NCBI GenBank assembly: GCA_001600415.1 | Contig: BCJX01000014.1 | Span: 289,158-353,157, forward strand | DNA: 64,000 nucleotides | Source: Pascua guehoae | Lineage: Eukaryota; Basidiomycota; Tremellomycetes; Trichosporonales; Trichosporonaceae | Reading direction: 5' to 3' | In this document: piece by piece, positions 45,988 through 56,632 of the stretch | Numbering within the stretch: position 1 is the stretch's first letter | How the letters are laid out: the number at the start of each line of letters is the position of its first letter | Notes under the pieces: model-generated | The model's input: the letters and a program-made list of their open reading frames with translations, nothing else | Databases searched by the model: none | Told to the model about the DNA's origin: nothing | Program-made: the position numbers and the translations under genes

Positions 45988-48484
45988 ATGGCCGAATCGC
46001 GCCTACCCCGCACAAAGTCGGCCACCTCGCTGCGCGCCGGCACCGCCATCGCGCGTCTCTCCCACCAGCGCCGGCCGTCTGGGACCGTCGGGATTGCAAA
46101 GGCAGTAGGTGGCGCGAGCAAGATCAAGCCGCCATCAGCGGGCTCGGCCTCGGGGCACGCACGGCAGCCTAGCCTCATCACGGGCGTCATTCCGTCCGCG
46201 CCCAACTCTGGCGGTAGTGCCAACGTTGCAGGGTGGTCGGCTCCTTCCTCCGGCGCGTCTACGGCGGTCCCGACCCCAGCACCGACTCTATCGTCCACGC
46301 CGACACGTACTGCTCCGCCCCACCCACTCCCGAACCAGCACCAGGAGCTCCGAGCCCCGTCCGCCACGTCCACGACCTCAACCACTTCGCGGGGGGCCCT
46401 CCGCAGCGTCCGATCGCTGTCGCTGTCGCGGCCTACGTCCTTTACGAGCCTCAAGGGCCCTGGAAAGCGCGCGGGGGATAAGGACAAGGGCAAGGCCAGC
46501 AAGCTCGACAAGGCGGACAAGGCAGCCAAGCTCGACGAGTCTGGCAAGTCGGACAAACACAACGACAAACTGGGCAAGGACAAGTCGGGTAAGGACAAGT
46601 CGAACAAGGACAAGTCGAACAAGGACAAGTCGGGCAAGGACAAGGATAAGAACAAGGACAAGGACAAAGCCGCCAAGGACAAGTCACCGGCCCCGATCAA
46701 GACCACGGGCGGTTCCCAAACAAGCTTACCCCGTCACCCCACTGCGCGCCAGTCCAGCCATATCCGCCAACCCAGTCATACCCGCCAGCCAAGCCACACG
46801 CGCCACGCGAGTCATGTGCGCCAACCCAGCACCGCCGAGACGCTCGGCGCCTCGATCACCCCGACCAGCACGCCGCTCAAGAGCAAGAAGAGCCGTGAGG
46901 GCTTCCAGTTCACAGTGGTCAAGAGCAACAAGCCGGCCAAGACTAGGAACCAGGCGCTCAGCCTCGTTCCGTTCCGGCCTCGCCTGGGTGGAGAAAGCCT
47001 CGTCCCAACAAAGTCTACGAAGATTCCAAAGGGTAATGCCGCTGTCGGCAGCGAGGGGGGTGAAGCCAAGGCTCCTGTCGAGGCTCCTGTTAAAGCTCCT
47101 GTCGAGGCTCCTGTTCAAGCTCCCGTTGAGATTCCTGTGGCTCCTGTCGAGGCAAATGTGCCCGAGGAGATCGTCACCGCGAAGGCCAAGATTGACAGCG
47201 TAAACGAGGCGAACAAGACGAGCAAGAAAGATCCCGGAAGCGTGAAGGCAGACGAGGACGATGCGGACAAGACAGGCGAACCAGAAGTGGGGAGTGATAC
47301 CATGTCTCCAATCGGTACGACCGAGGTGACGTTGCCTCCAGAGGACCTCATGCGCGCACAGGTGAGCTAGTTGGTTCCTCAGTATCATAGCTCACTTCCA
47401 GCCCATGTCCTCACGCCCCGAGTCACCTCCAAAGCCGACGCTACGCGGCTTTATGAAGCGCGGTGACAAGAACCCGTTTGCGTCGACGCGGGCAGCCAAG
47501 GATGCCACCGTCATCCACCGCGGCAAGGTGCCCTTGCCTCTGTCGAACTTACGTGCTCCTCTTCGTGAGTGTTTCTACCACGAACAATATCTAACCCACG
47601 CAGCGCGCAAGTTTGCAGTCGAGGAGGACGACGACCAGCCGAGCCCATCACCCATCAAGGGTTCCGGGGTGCAGCGCGACGGCACTGGCCAGACGCCAGC
47701 CAACCTGATCAATGCGCCGACGCCGACGTCTACCGCTCCCCCAACGCCGCTCAGCGCGCTCCTACCCCCATCATCTGCGGCTCCGTCGCCACTCAGCGCT
47801 CTCCTTCCCCCATCATCTGCGGCCCTACCGGCATCGACACCGACAATGTCGCACTTTGGCTTTCCCTCGCCCGTCCGCCCATTCCGGCGCACCGTGCCCG
47901 AGACGCCTGCCATCTCGGCCCTGCTGGCCGCCTCGCGCGACCGTATGGACCGCTTCGACGACCTGCTCGAGGGCGACATTAGCATCGCGTCGTCGGCATC
48001 GTTTGCCCAGCTCACGCCGCCGTCCTTCTCGGCATCCACCTCGGGCCCGTCACACCTCTCGCACCTCTCACACCTCTCTCACATGACGCTCTCGCACTCT
48101 CACTCATTCCCGCACATGGACTCGTCGCACTCATACTCGACCCTCCCATCGCACATTCTCGAGACCCTTGACGACGTGCCCTCCCCGCAGCCCACGGCCC
48201 ACGCCGACCCCGCAGCCCACCTCGCCCAGCTTCACGACGAGCAGCGCCGGCTCGAATCGCGCGTCGCCGAGCTAGCACTGCACGAGGGCGAGCTCGAGAT
48301 TGTCGTCGACGAACTCACGACGGCGCGCGATATCGCCCACGAGCAGCGCCAGGCGGCGGAAGCTGGCCGCGACGAGGCGGTCTGGAACGCAGTCATTGCC
48401 GGCCTCGAAGAGGCGGTCGAGGACGAGGAGGCGCTCCGCCACACCCTGGCCGCGCTCAGGCTCGTCGTCGAGGCGTGGGAGTAG
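45988..48484 (+). CDS. Repeat-rich, highly charged protein of unknown function with C-terminal coiled coil
   Basis: Three exons (45988-47361, 47402-47564 and 47604-48484) give 805 aa in phase. There is no known domain. A Ser/Thr/Arg-rich start (SRLPRTKSATSLRAG) resembles phosphorylated cytoskeletal or septin-associated proteins. Distinct repeat tracts follow: a Lys/Asp array at about 164-234 (units GKDKS / NKDKS), an Arg-Gln-Pro-Ser-His array at about 250-280 (RQPSHTRHASH), and an Ala-Pro-Val array at about 361-390 (units KAPVEAPV). Exon 2 holds LRGFMKRGDKNPFAST. Two copies of PLSALLPPSSAA lie in exon 3. Residues about 720-805 form a heptad-rich helix (EQRRLESRVAELALHEGELE) likely to be a coiled coil. 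The order of parts suggests a structural or scaffold role. Function is unknown. Confidence 0.78.
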
Positions 48485-48641
48485 GTTTGTAGCATACTAT
48501 AGTACATGTACAGCTTGGGCACGACGCGGTGATGGTGGGGTTTGAGCATTGGCAGTACTTGCCCACATACGGCAGCTGCGTACCCGTACAAGAACCCATT
48601 ACTATACTGCATTCATCAAGAATATATCCACTGCCTGCATT

Positions 48642-50710
48642 TCACTTGTGCGCAAAGAGGTTGCGGGGCTGCTCGCCGCGCCTCCTCGCGCGCAGGTGGT
48701 CGGCGACGAGGAACGCCACGTCTGGTGGGTCAGGATTCTCGCTGTATCTCCCGTACCCACCAAGAGACTGCTCATAGTTGAGGCGGGGGTCGCAGTGCGT
48801 GCGGTAGTTGAGCGACAGGTCCTTGTCGGCCAGCTCCATCGAGCCGCCGATACATTCAGTCTGTGTGGTGAGTTTAGATCGTTAGGCTACCACGTACGAC
48901 CGAGTAGCCCTCCTCGTTGAGCTCGCCCGTGAGCTCGAGGTGGATGCCGCCGAGGATTGTGCCCTTTTCGCGGTGGATCTCGAGCGAGCGCGTGATCTCC
49001 AGGATAACGTCGGAAAAGTGGCGCGTCTTGAGCGTCGGGTCGCTCTCCGACGTGCGCGTGTTGCCGTGCTGTTGGGTGAGCTAACCGCCGGGGTTGTGGC
49101 ACCCACCATGGCGTCGCATTGCCAGACGACGACGTGGTCCGTCTTCTTGACCGCGTCAATGTGCGCGGGGAGGTACTGGTCGACCTGGTGGGTTAGCACA
49201 TCACATGGCCTGCGAACCCACCTTGCCAGCGCCGTAGCGGCTGATGAGGGTGACCTTGCCCGGGATGCGGTCTGGGTTGATGACTGCGTGTCAGCTCGAG
49301 TATGTAGCCGAGACCTACTATCCAGAAGACGGATGAGCTCTTCACCCTCCATGGTCGGTCCGACCTTGACACCACTGGTTGTCAGCTCAGGCTACTACCG
49401 TGCTAGCTCACATAGGGTTTGCGATACCGCGGAAGTACTCGACGTGTGCGCCGTCAATCTGGCGTGTCCTGTCGCCAATCCAGATGAAATGGCTCGACGT
49501 GTTGTAAAACTTGGGCCTTGAGAGGATCTGGCTCGCGGCGGGCGACCTGGAACCGCGGGCAGCCGAGGGCGAGCGCGACATCGACGGGGTTCCGGGCCGC
49601 GTGGGAGGCGCAGAGAACGCCTGCGACACATCGCCAGCGCGCGTGAATGCCTCCTCGTACTCGAGAAGAAGCGCTTCGTGGCTGGTGGGTTAATAAAGAT
49701 GGAAAGTGGGAACCCACCTGGTAAACACGTCGACGGTCTCTGTGCCGCCACGTTCGTCACCGCCAGCCGCACCAGTGGCGACCTTCATAAACTCTAGGCT
49801 GTCCTGGAGCGAGTCGATGACGGCTCCAAACGCCCTCTGGAGCTCGGGCGAGCGGACGTGGGAGAAGGACCAGTCGCGTGGCTTGTGCAAGTTAGCAAAG
49901 CCCGAATTGAGCAAGGTCCGGATGTAGTTGAGCGTCGCCGTCGAGTGGAAGTAGGCACTGCGGTGTCAGGAGGACTAGAACTGCCGGGCGAATGATGCTC
50001 GTGAAAAGCTCAACAGGGCCACAAGTCACGCCCCTCCACGTACCCGAGAAGACGCTCCGGATCAGGCTTGCGGTCCACCACATGGTAGCCGTTGACATTG
50101 TCGCCGCGGAAGCTGAGCACCTCGCACTTCTTAATGCGGGTCTTCTCATCGCCGTTGGCGTCGGTCTCGGTCACCTCGAGCTCGACCATCTCAGTCGGCT
50201 TGGAACGTGGCTTTGCGTACTGTCCCGCAATGCGCATGACGCGGACGACGGGCAGACGCGAGCTGTGGAGAATGATGAGGGACATGAGGAGGATGCTGCG
50301 AGGTCAACAAAAAGTGCAATCAAGGAAGGAAGGATTGCAAAGCGGGTCTGGGACGGATAACTCACAGAGAGAGCTTGTGCTCGATAGGTGACTTGTTGTT
50401 AGTGCCTGTACACCCCCTTGGGAACGCACCTGCGAGCAGTCGTCAAAGAGCTCAGCGCAGTCGCCGCCCTGGAGAAGGAAGGCCTTGCCTTGGGCGACAT
50501 CGGCGAGCTGCCTCCGGAGCTTTTCGATCTGGGTGTGAGCTGTGGACAGAAAGGGGCATGCCAGCTCACCTCTACGGGAGACACAAGAGGGGGCAGCTGA
50601 CGAAGCTTGCCGAGGACACGGTCGAGGTCGGCCTTGTCCTCGTACACGACGTCCTGGGCAATGGGCTTTTCGCGCCACGATGACGGCGACCAGGCTGGGG
50701 AAGCGGACAT
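48642..50710 (-). CDS. Class II 3-deoxy-7-phosphoheptulonate (DAHP) synthase
   Basis: Condenses phosphoenolpyruvate and erythrose 4-phosphate, the first step of the shikimate pathway. Eleven exons: 50710-50570, 50528-50430, 50391-50366, 50295-50044, 49957-49718, 49681-49412, 49374-49319, 49283-49222, 49184-49107, 49068-48898 and 48860-48642. They give 537 aa. Class II landmarks are [13 protein letters not shown] at the start, the metal-binding Cys in QGGDCAE (residue 71), and [14 protein letters not shown]. Further landmarks are [60 protein letters not shown] and [14 protein letters not shown]. Between EEAFTRAG and FYNTSSHF there is an extra Ser/Pro/Arg-rich insert of about 40 residues (near 270-310). 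I do not expect this in bacterial or plant enzymes, and it could be a surface loop under phosphorylation control. Confidence 0.96.
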
Positions 50711-51162
50711 GGTTGGCGTGGTGTAGCTACGGTATGCGATAGGCGACGACGGGCGAGTGGACTTGTTTGCGAGCAATGTACGGAGTGTGTTGCCCGGTAA
50801 TGTCCTTTTGTGAGCGATGGAGAGACGAACAAGCATGCAGATCAAGGTTGACCGTCATCGTGGACTAACTCACTCACTCCTGATTGTTGCGACTCGAATG
50901 GAAATCCGTTTCCTTTGGCTTGAAACTTGTGGAGACCCCAGGCGGCACGGAACCAAATGCACGTGGAAACATGAGCCATGTGATGGCATTCTGGAATGAA
51001 TCGCAATGTGGCCCCTCAATTGCCGTTGGCTGTTGCCATGTGATTGCCGCCACGCGCTCAGATCCGGCAGCGACACTGACCGATCCTTTATCGACAGACG
51101 ACCATTCAGTAGTCCATTCTTTCCATCCTTCTCACAATCACACCCACTCACAACTCACCACC
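50711..51162. promoter_or_regulatory. Divergent promoter region of DAHP synthase and SRP101
   Basis: About 450 bp between two start codons on opposite strands. Any promoter elements for both genes must lie here or in leaders. I see no TATA-like box and no other gene. Confidence 0.45.
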
Positions 51163-53701
51163 ATGCTCGATCACATCTCCATATCGCACCAGAGTAGGTC
51201 ATCACCGAAACCCCAGGTCTTTGCTCACCCCACAGGCGGTCTGATCTTATGGTCGCGCTCATTCACGCCAACGTTTGCCGCTCTCGCCTCCACTCCGGCG
51301 TCTCCGGTAAACGCCATGATTCGCGAGGCGCTCATCGAGGGCAAGGCGCGCAGCGAGCAGGAAGGGTTTGAAAAGGACGGATACAGCGTTCGGTGGACCA
51401 TGGAGAATGGACTCGGCCTCGTCTTTGTGGTGAGCAGAATGTCGGAAGCTGACTCGACGGTGGCCCATGGAATGAATGATCGACATCGCGTTCGCAGACT
51501 TCTCAGCGGGGGATCACCAGGCGGCGTCGGCCAGAGGACCATGCTGACCAAAATACAGGCCGTATTCCCTGCCCTGCTTCCGTTGTCATACATCCCCGCC
51601 ATGCTGCAGCGCATCAAGCAGCTCTTCCTCTCCCTCTTCCAGCCGTACATCGAGTCCTTGGTCGACGCACTCAACGACCGCACTCTCCTCGACGGCGGAC
51701 GGTCAGCGCTACGTGTGCTCGGCGACAAGATTGTTGAGGAGCGCTGGGAACGAATCTTCGATCGCTGCCTCAAGGGCTTTGAAGGCGCGGGCGGGAAGAG
51801 GGCACCCCGAGCAGTGCCACAGCGTATCGCATCGACTGCGTCGGGAGCAACGGGTTCGGAGAGTGAGTCCACGTGTGACTGCGTGGCGAACGACCTACTG
51901 ACAATAACGTAGCTCCGCAGTCGGAAGATGGCAACTCGGCGGTTACAGCTGAAGAGATTGCCAAGAATGTGCAGGCGTTGAAGAGCCGCATGAAGGGCCG
52001 TGGCAAGGGACGAGGGAGGGACGGGCGAGTGCAACCTGCTGCTGAATAATGACCACTACTGACACCAGTGCAGCATGACGCCGTCCCCTGTTGCGTCGCC
52101 CTCGCGCAAGGCGTCTGGCGCGACGTCCAAGCTGATGCGCAAGTGGGGCGACTCGCCCGTGAGCGCCGAGGACATGGCGGCGCTCGACTACTCTGCGCCC
52201 GCGCCCGAGACTGTCACTGTGGACGTGGACGCGCTCGTGTCGACGGACGCTATGGGCAAGCGCACGGCGACGGGTGCGTACGAGGTTGCCGACTGGGACT
52301 TCCGCAAGTCGGGCGCCGACGACCTGCCTAGCGAAGAGGAGATTCTGGCGCGGCGGACGAGCAAGCTCACGATTGAGGACGACGACGACAAGGACGGCGA
52401 TGCGGCTGGCGACGACAGCTCGTCGTGGACGAGCATGTTTTCGCGGCTCACGGGCAAGAAGGTGCTGACACGCGACGACCTGCGCCCCGTCCTGGCCGAC
52501 ATGGAGCGACACCTGATGGCCAAGAATGTGGCAAAGGACATTTCGGAAAAGCTGTGCGATGCCGTGGGCACGGCGCTGGTGGGCAAAAAGCTCGGCGGGC
52601 TGTCGAGCGTAAAGTCCGAGGTCCAGGGCGCGCTCTCTGCGTCCATGACGCGTATTCTCACGCCAAAGACGTCGACCGACCTCCTCGTCGAGATCCAGCG
52701 CAAGCGCGCTGCCCCCTCGTCGCTCTCGACGCCCGACGCCCCGCCCGACCCGTACAGCATTACGTTTGTCGGCGTCAACGGCGTCGGCAAGTCGACCAAC
52801 CTGTCCAAGGTGTGCTTCTGGCTGCTCCAGAACGGCCTCCGTGTCCTCATTGCCGCGTGCGACACGTTCCGCTCGGGCGCAGTCGAGCAGCTCCGCGTCC
52901 ACGTCCGCAACCTCGGCGCCCTCGGCGACGAGCTCGGCATGGGCCTCGACAATGGCCGCGAGGGATCCCGCCGCATCGAGCTGTACGAGCGCGGATACGG
53001 CAAGGACGCAGCAGGCATTGCAAAGGACGCCATCGCATATGGTGGGTAGCCAAGTCGCCGCGAGTCTGTGCTTACCTACGCAGCAAAGGAGCACCGCTTC
53101 GACGTCGTCCTCATCGACACGGCGGGGCGCATGCAGGACAACGAGCCCCTGATGCGCGCACTCGCAAAGCTCGTCACGGTCAACAATCCCGACAAGATTG
53201 TCTTTGTCGGCGAGGCGCTCGTCGGCAACGAGGCCGTCGACCAGCTGACAAAGTTTGACCGCTCGCTCAAGGACTTTTCGGCTGCGGGCGGGCAGGCGAG
53301 GCGCCGCGGCATTGACGGCATCATCCTGACCAAGTTTGACACCATTGTGAGTGTGCGCGAGGTGGGCGTGTGTGCTGCCTGCAGACTGGGGGATCTCGGA
53401 ACAATGGCCGGGCGGATCTGAATTGGGGCATGAGGACTGGGATGACGGGATGAGATGGGGGACCCTGTGTCCGAGGTGGTGAAACACATCTTGGATTCGA
53501 TCATAACCTCCGATACACGCCCACTTTACACACAGCCAACCCATAACACATGCTAACGACCAGGACGACAAGGTCGGCGCAGCCCTGTCCATGACGTACG
53601 TCACCGGCCAGCCCATCCTCTTTGTCGGCTGCGGCCAGACATACACCGACCTCCGTCACCTGCGCGTCAACCACATTGTGCAGGCGCTCCTGAGCTCGTA
53701 G
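51163..53701 (+). CDS. SRP101: Signal recognition particle receptor subunit alpha
   Basis: A GTPase that docks SRP-ribosome complexes at the ER through SRP54 and the beta subunit. Seven exons: 51163-51193, 51236-51429, 51559-51862, 51913-52028, 52069-53041, 53084-53346 and 53564-53701. They give 672 aa. The SRX longin-like N-terminus ([40 protein letters not shown]) binds the beta subunit. A charged linker contains [16 protein letters not shown]. The NG domain has G1 GVNGVGKST near 450, [13 protein letters not shown]3 DTAGRMQDN near 551, G4 TKFD near 621 and the closing [16 protein letters not shown]. All family motifs are intact. The last intron (217 bp) is longer than most in the window. 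Joining exons 4 and 5 by phase requires the acceptor CACCAG before TGCAGC. Confidence 0.96.
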
Positions 53702-54121
53702 GCGGCAAAGCGAGTATGGGGACGTGCTTTGGCCCAGGTGGCGGAAGGGCCGATCCTGCCAAGATTATCAATGATTGTGAAAGGGGCCGAGACGAGACCG
53801 CAAGGGTCGTGCACGCTGGGCAAAGCCGGACGGGTCGTTCGGAGCGGTATCGCGAACGCGAACGAGGCACAAGGCATCGTTTCTACAACCTAATACCATC
53901 ATGCATCGGACTAGATACATCTGGGCCGCGCTGAAATGTTCAGTCTGGAGGCCGAGTGGGGCTGGCATTCTCATGCGGGCCCGCGTGCCACAATGAGTGA
54001 GCTGCCACTGCAACTGAGCTGCCTGTTCACTTCTGTTCGCGCTCGTGATCGACTAGCGTCACCCCGCCCTCTCGTACGTCCCCTCAGCCACCTCCCTCCC
54101 TCGTCCTGCCCCTGCGTATCA
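53702..54121. other. Intergenic region downstream of SRP101
   Basis: The SRP101 3' UTR and the flank of the tRNA-like gene. No open gene is seen. Confidence 0.5.
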
Positions 54122-54270
54122 GGCGATTTAGCTCAGTCGGTTAGAGCGCATGCTTAACAGTCGCAAGGCTGCTCCGCATGAGGTCGGCAGAGCTCAGGGA
54201 TTGCACCAAAAATCGCCCGACCATGCTTCGCATGGTCGGGCTACGGACAGTTCGACCCTGTCAAACGTCA
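54122..54270 (+). tRNA. tRNA-like Pol III gene with abnormal interior (possible AAC anticodon, intron-containing)
   Basis: A perfect A-box (TAGCTCAGTCGG, 54129-54140) and a B-box-like AGTTCGACCCT (54250-54260) are followed by TTTT at 54283-54286. The 5' half folds as acceptor GGCGATT, D-arm GCTC/GAGC and anticodon arm CATGC-TTAACA (anticodon AAC, so Val, if the stem is placed so). GCATG, pairing with CATGC, occurs at 54176-54180 and is followed by a typical variable loop AGGTC. The T-arm GACAG-TTCGACC-CTGTC lies 60 nt further on (54246-54262). Its 3' partner AAACGTC pairs with GGCGATT with one mismatch and one G-U. A perfect complement AATCGCC also occurs inside (54211-54217), next to a 12-bp hairpin (54215-54241). 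The simplest reading is a tRNA with a short anticodon intron plus a second insert between the variable loop and T-arm. A decayed tRNA or tRNA-derived element is also possible. Confidence 0.5.
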
Positions 54271-54282
54271 GTGATGCTCCTC

Positions 54283-54286
54283 TTTT
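54283..54286 (+). terminator. Pol III T-run after the tRNA-like gene
   Basis: TTTT lies 13 nt after the presumed 3' end of the tRNA-like gene, the usual position for RNA polymerase III termination. Four T is the minimal length. Confidence 0.4.
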
Positions 54287-54887
54287 GCCGCTGCCAGACG
54301 CATCGAGAGGTTGGGAGACGAGGGTCTTCAGGTCAGGCCACAGTACTGTGTCGGATCACAGTCGAGGCGCTTGGGCCAGACATCGCCTCGATCGGTCGGA
54401 CATCGATGCTGCGTGGGGTGTGGGGCGTGGGGTGTCAAGGGCAGTGTGTGACGGGGGCGAAGACAGGCAAGAGCACAGATCGGGGCGGATAGTGCTGAGA
54501 TCGCAGAGGCGGGTTGAGAGTAGAGACGGGCAGTGTGTTGAGGATGCACAGCTGGGGGAAAAAGGAGAGTGAGGGCATGAGAGACGAAAGACGGGGTGGC
54601 CTATTTAGAAGACCGCGCCGTGGGGCAGCTCTGGATGGGGATGGGGCGTTGGCAGTCGAACGCAAGTGGAACATACAGCAGCATGTGCGAGAACCACAGT
54701 CTGCGAGTCTACCCCAGGCCACAGTCTGCAAGTCTACTTGCACAATGCAGTCGCTCAAGCGCCCAATTCACTGAATTAGAGGCAGCATGCCCCACTGACC
54801 GGGCCCGAAAGCCGCCGCCTGTACGGGTGACGCTGTAAGAAGCCATGCATGCTGAGATGTGCGTATACCTATCCCCTATCGTCTGCC

Positions 54888-56332
54888 CTAGAGCACGTCG
54901 TTGAGTTCGATGCTGGGGCCGTTGGTCGTCCCGAGGCGGACCTTGAGGACGGGGCGCAAGGCTGGGGGTTAGTAGGGTGTTGGGAATGGCTAGTGAACGA
55001 GCCGGCGGGTTGGGTTTGGAGGTTGGAGGTTGGAGGTTGGATGTTGGAGGTTGGAGGTTGGAGGTGGGAGGTGTGAGGTGCACGCTCAGTCTGCCAACAG
55101 CGAGACGCTGCCATGTACACCGGAAGTGTAACCGAAGGATAACAGCCTTTGGATGGGCGGGACGAGCGTATCAAGCGCGCTCGCGACGACAAGGACAACG
55201 TATTGGGCACGGAATAAAAGGTCATCCCGGACGCAAGCACCCCGGCTCGGTCACTTGCACACGCAATGTAGTCCTCCGGGGCATCGAAGAGGACGGGTGT
55301 GGATTCTTATTCCAACATTCGTCTACTGACGTCCATTGCGACGTTTTCACCTCGCGGAACAGATGTGGATCCTCCCTATTCCAACATACGCCCACTGCCG
55401 TCCACTCTGAGTTTTCATGATCCAGAAGTGACAAACCCCGACCCCGCGCATCTGAATCACACTCACAAGTCTTTGGCCGCGTCGAGGTGACTTCGGACGA
55501 GGCGGCCTCGACGGCAGCGCTGCGGACGGCGCCGACAAACACGCTCACGTTCTCCTGGATGGCGGGTGCGCCGAATGTCATCTGGAGGTCAGTCTAGTTG
55601 TCGTCGGGTTTGGCGTCCGGGAGGTACACACCCTCGCCACAGCTGTGACTGTCAGCGCCATGTCACACGAGTTTAGTATCGTTGACGACCACGGTACTTA
55701 CGAGCCCTGATCCACCCAATCTTGTCCGCCTTCCACTCGACGGTCCCGCCGGCTGCGCGGATGAGGTCTGCGAGCTCGTCGCCCTCTCCGACGGTCCCGC
55801 GCTTGGCGACGGGCATGAGGCCCTTTGGTCCAAGGAAGCGCCCGAGGGTCTTTGCGACGTGGGGCACAATCGTGGGGGTCGCGAGGACTTTGGTGGGGAC
55901 AATCTCTTCGGCGAGAATCTTGGGGAACAAGTCTTGCGCGCCGACATAGTGTGCGCCCGCGGCTTCGGCGGCGCGCGCCGACGCAGAGTCGGGCTCGGCA
56001 AACACCACAATCGTGTCCGTCACCCGGCGCGGGTCCGAGGGAAGCGCAATCCGCCCGCGCAGCGGGACAGCTCCCTTGGTGTGCCGCGTCTGCATCTCGA
56101 GCGAAAACGCAGACGCAGGGTTGGCAATCTCAATCGCACGCAGGACGCGCACCGCCTCGGACAGCGGGAGCGCGTTTGGGTTGACAATCACGCCCGTCTT
56201 CTTCTTCTTCTTGCTCCCCTTTTTGCTCGGCGCCAGCGACACCGACGACGTGCTAAGGCCCCGGCACAGCGGAAGAGTCGAGGTCGATGGTCCCGCGCGG
56301 CGCACGGCGGCGCGGACTGCGGAGAGCGACAT
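54888..56332 (-). CDS. MRPL1: Mitochondrial large-subunit ribosomal protein uL1m
   Basis: L1 stalk protein of the mitochondrial ribosome. Four exons (56332-55702, 55642-55632, 55581-55467 and 54961-54888) give 276 aa. The N-terminus MSLSAVRAAVRRAGPSTSTL, with LCRGLSTSSV, is an Arg/Ser-rich mitochondrial presequence with no acidic residue. L1 motifs are IVVFAEPDSA, the signature LGRFLGPKGLMPVAKRGTV, and VEWKADKIGWIRAPVARMTF, which spans three exons. FGAPAIQENVSVFVGAVRSA and the C-terminal LGTTNGPSIELNDVL complete the fold. Exon 2 is only 11 nt (coding the end of APVAR), needed to restore the WIRAPVARM sequence. The third intron is about 505 bp, far longer than others here, and carries tandem repeats. 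An ambiguous N at 56355 sits in a G-run about 10 bp upstream of the start codon. Confidence 0.93.
55011..55078. repeat. Minisatellite (GGTTGGA-type, 7 bp) in a uL1m intron
   Basis: Eight or so imperfect copies of TTGGAGG, one with ATG in place of AGG, lie within the long third intron of the uL1m gene. Confidence 0.85.
55298..55422. repeat. Imperfect tandem duplication of about 62-66 bp in a uL1m intron
   Basis: Two successive blocks share TGTGGAT, ATTCCAACAT, CTAC/CCAC-TG and CGTCCA, then GTTTTCA, in the same order. They begin near 55298 and near 55363. They lie in the third intron of the uL1m gene. Confidence 0.7.
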
Positions 56333-56592
56333 GGCGGGCGGGGGGGGGGGGGGGNGTGTCTTGTCAATACAAGTGAGGTCTAGTTCGACTGGTCTTGGGC
56401 CTGCTCGAACTCGTTCATGTCCATCGTTCGCTTTCCTCAAAGTCGGAAATCGCAGAAACGCGGGTGTTTTTGCCACGTGCCCCGTTTGCTTCCGTTCCAG
56501 GGCTTTTGTACGTAATCTTAAGGAGACTAGCCTACTGCTATACGTAATCTCTAATGGGAATCAATTTACGTAATGTATCTTCTTGCACTTCT

Positions 56593-56632
56593 CACGTGAC
56601 TCCACTTCACGTGACTCTGCTTCCACGTGACG
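56593..56632. promoter_or_regulatory. Cluster of three CACGTGA sites upstream of uL1m
   Basis: CACGTGAC, CACGTGAC and CACGTGAC occur within 40 bp, about 260-300 bp before the uL1m start. CACGTGAC is the E-box type bound by Cbf1-like bHLH proteins, which regulate ribosomal and mitochondrial genes in some fungi. The clustering is seen in the sequence; the regulator is inferred. Confidence 0.5.

Noticed and set aside
45834..46706. Minus-strand frame opposite the Lys/Asp repeat gene, with LSLFDLSL-type repeats
   Set aside because: Antisense reading of the Lys/Asp repeat (GKDKS units), not an independent gene.
54962..55466. Possible snoRNA in the long uL1m intron
   Set aside because: I found no convincing pair of C/D or H/ACA boxes with terminal stem.
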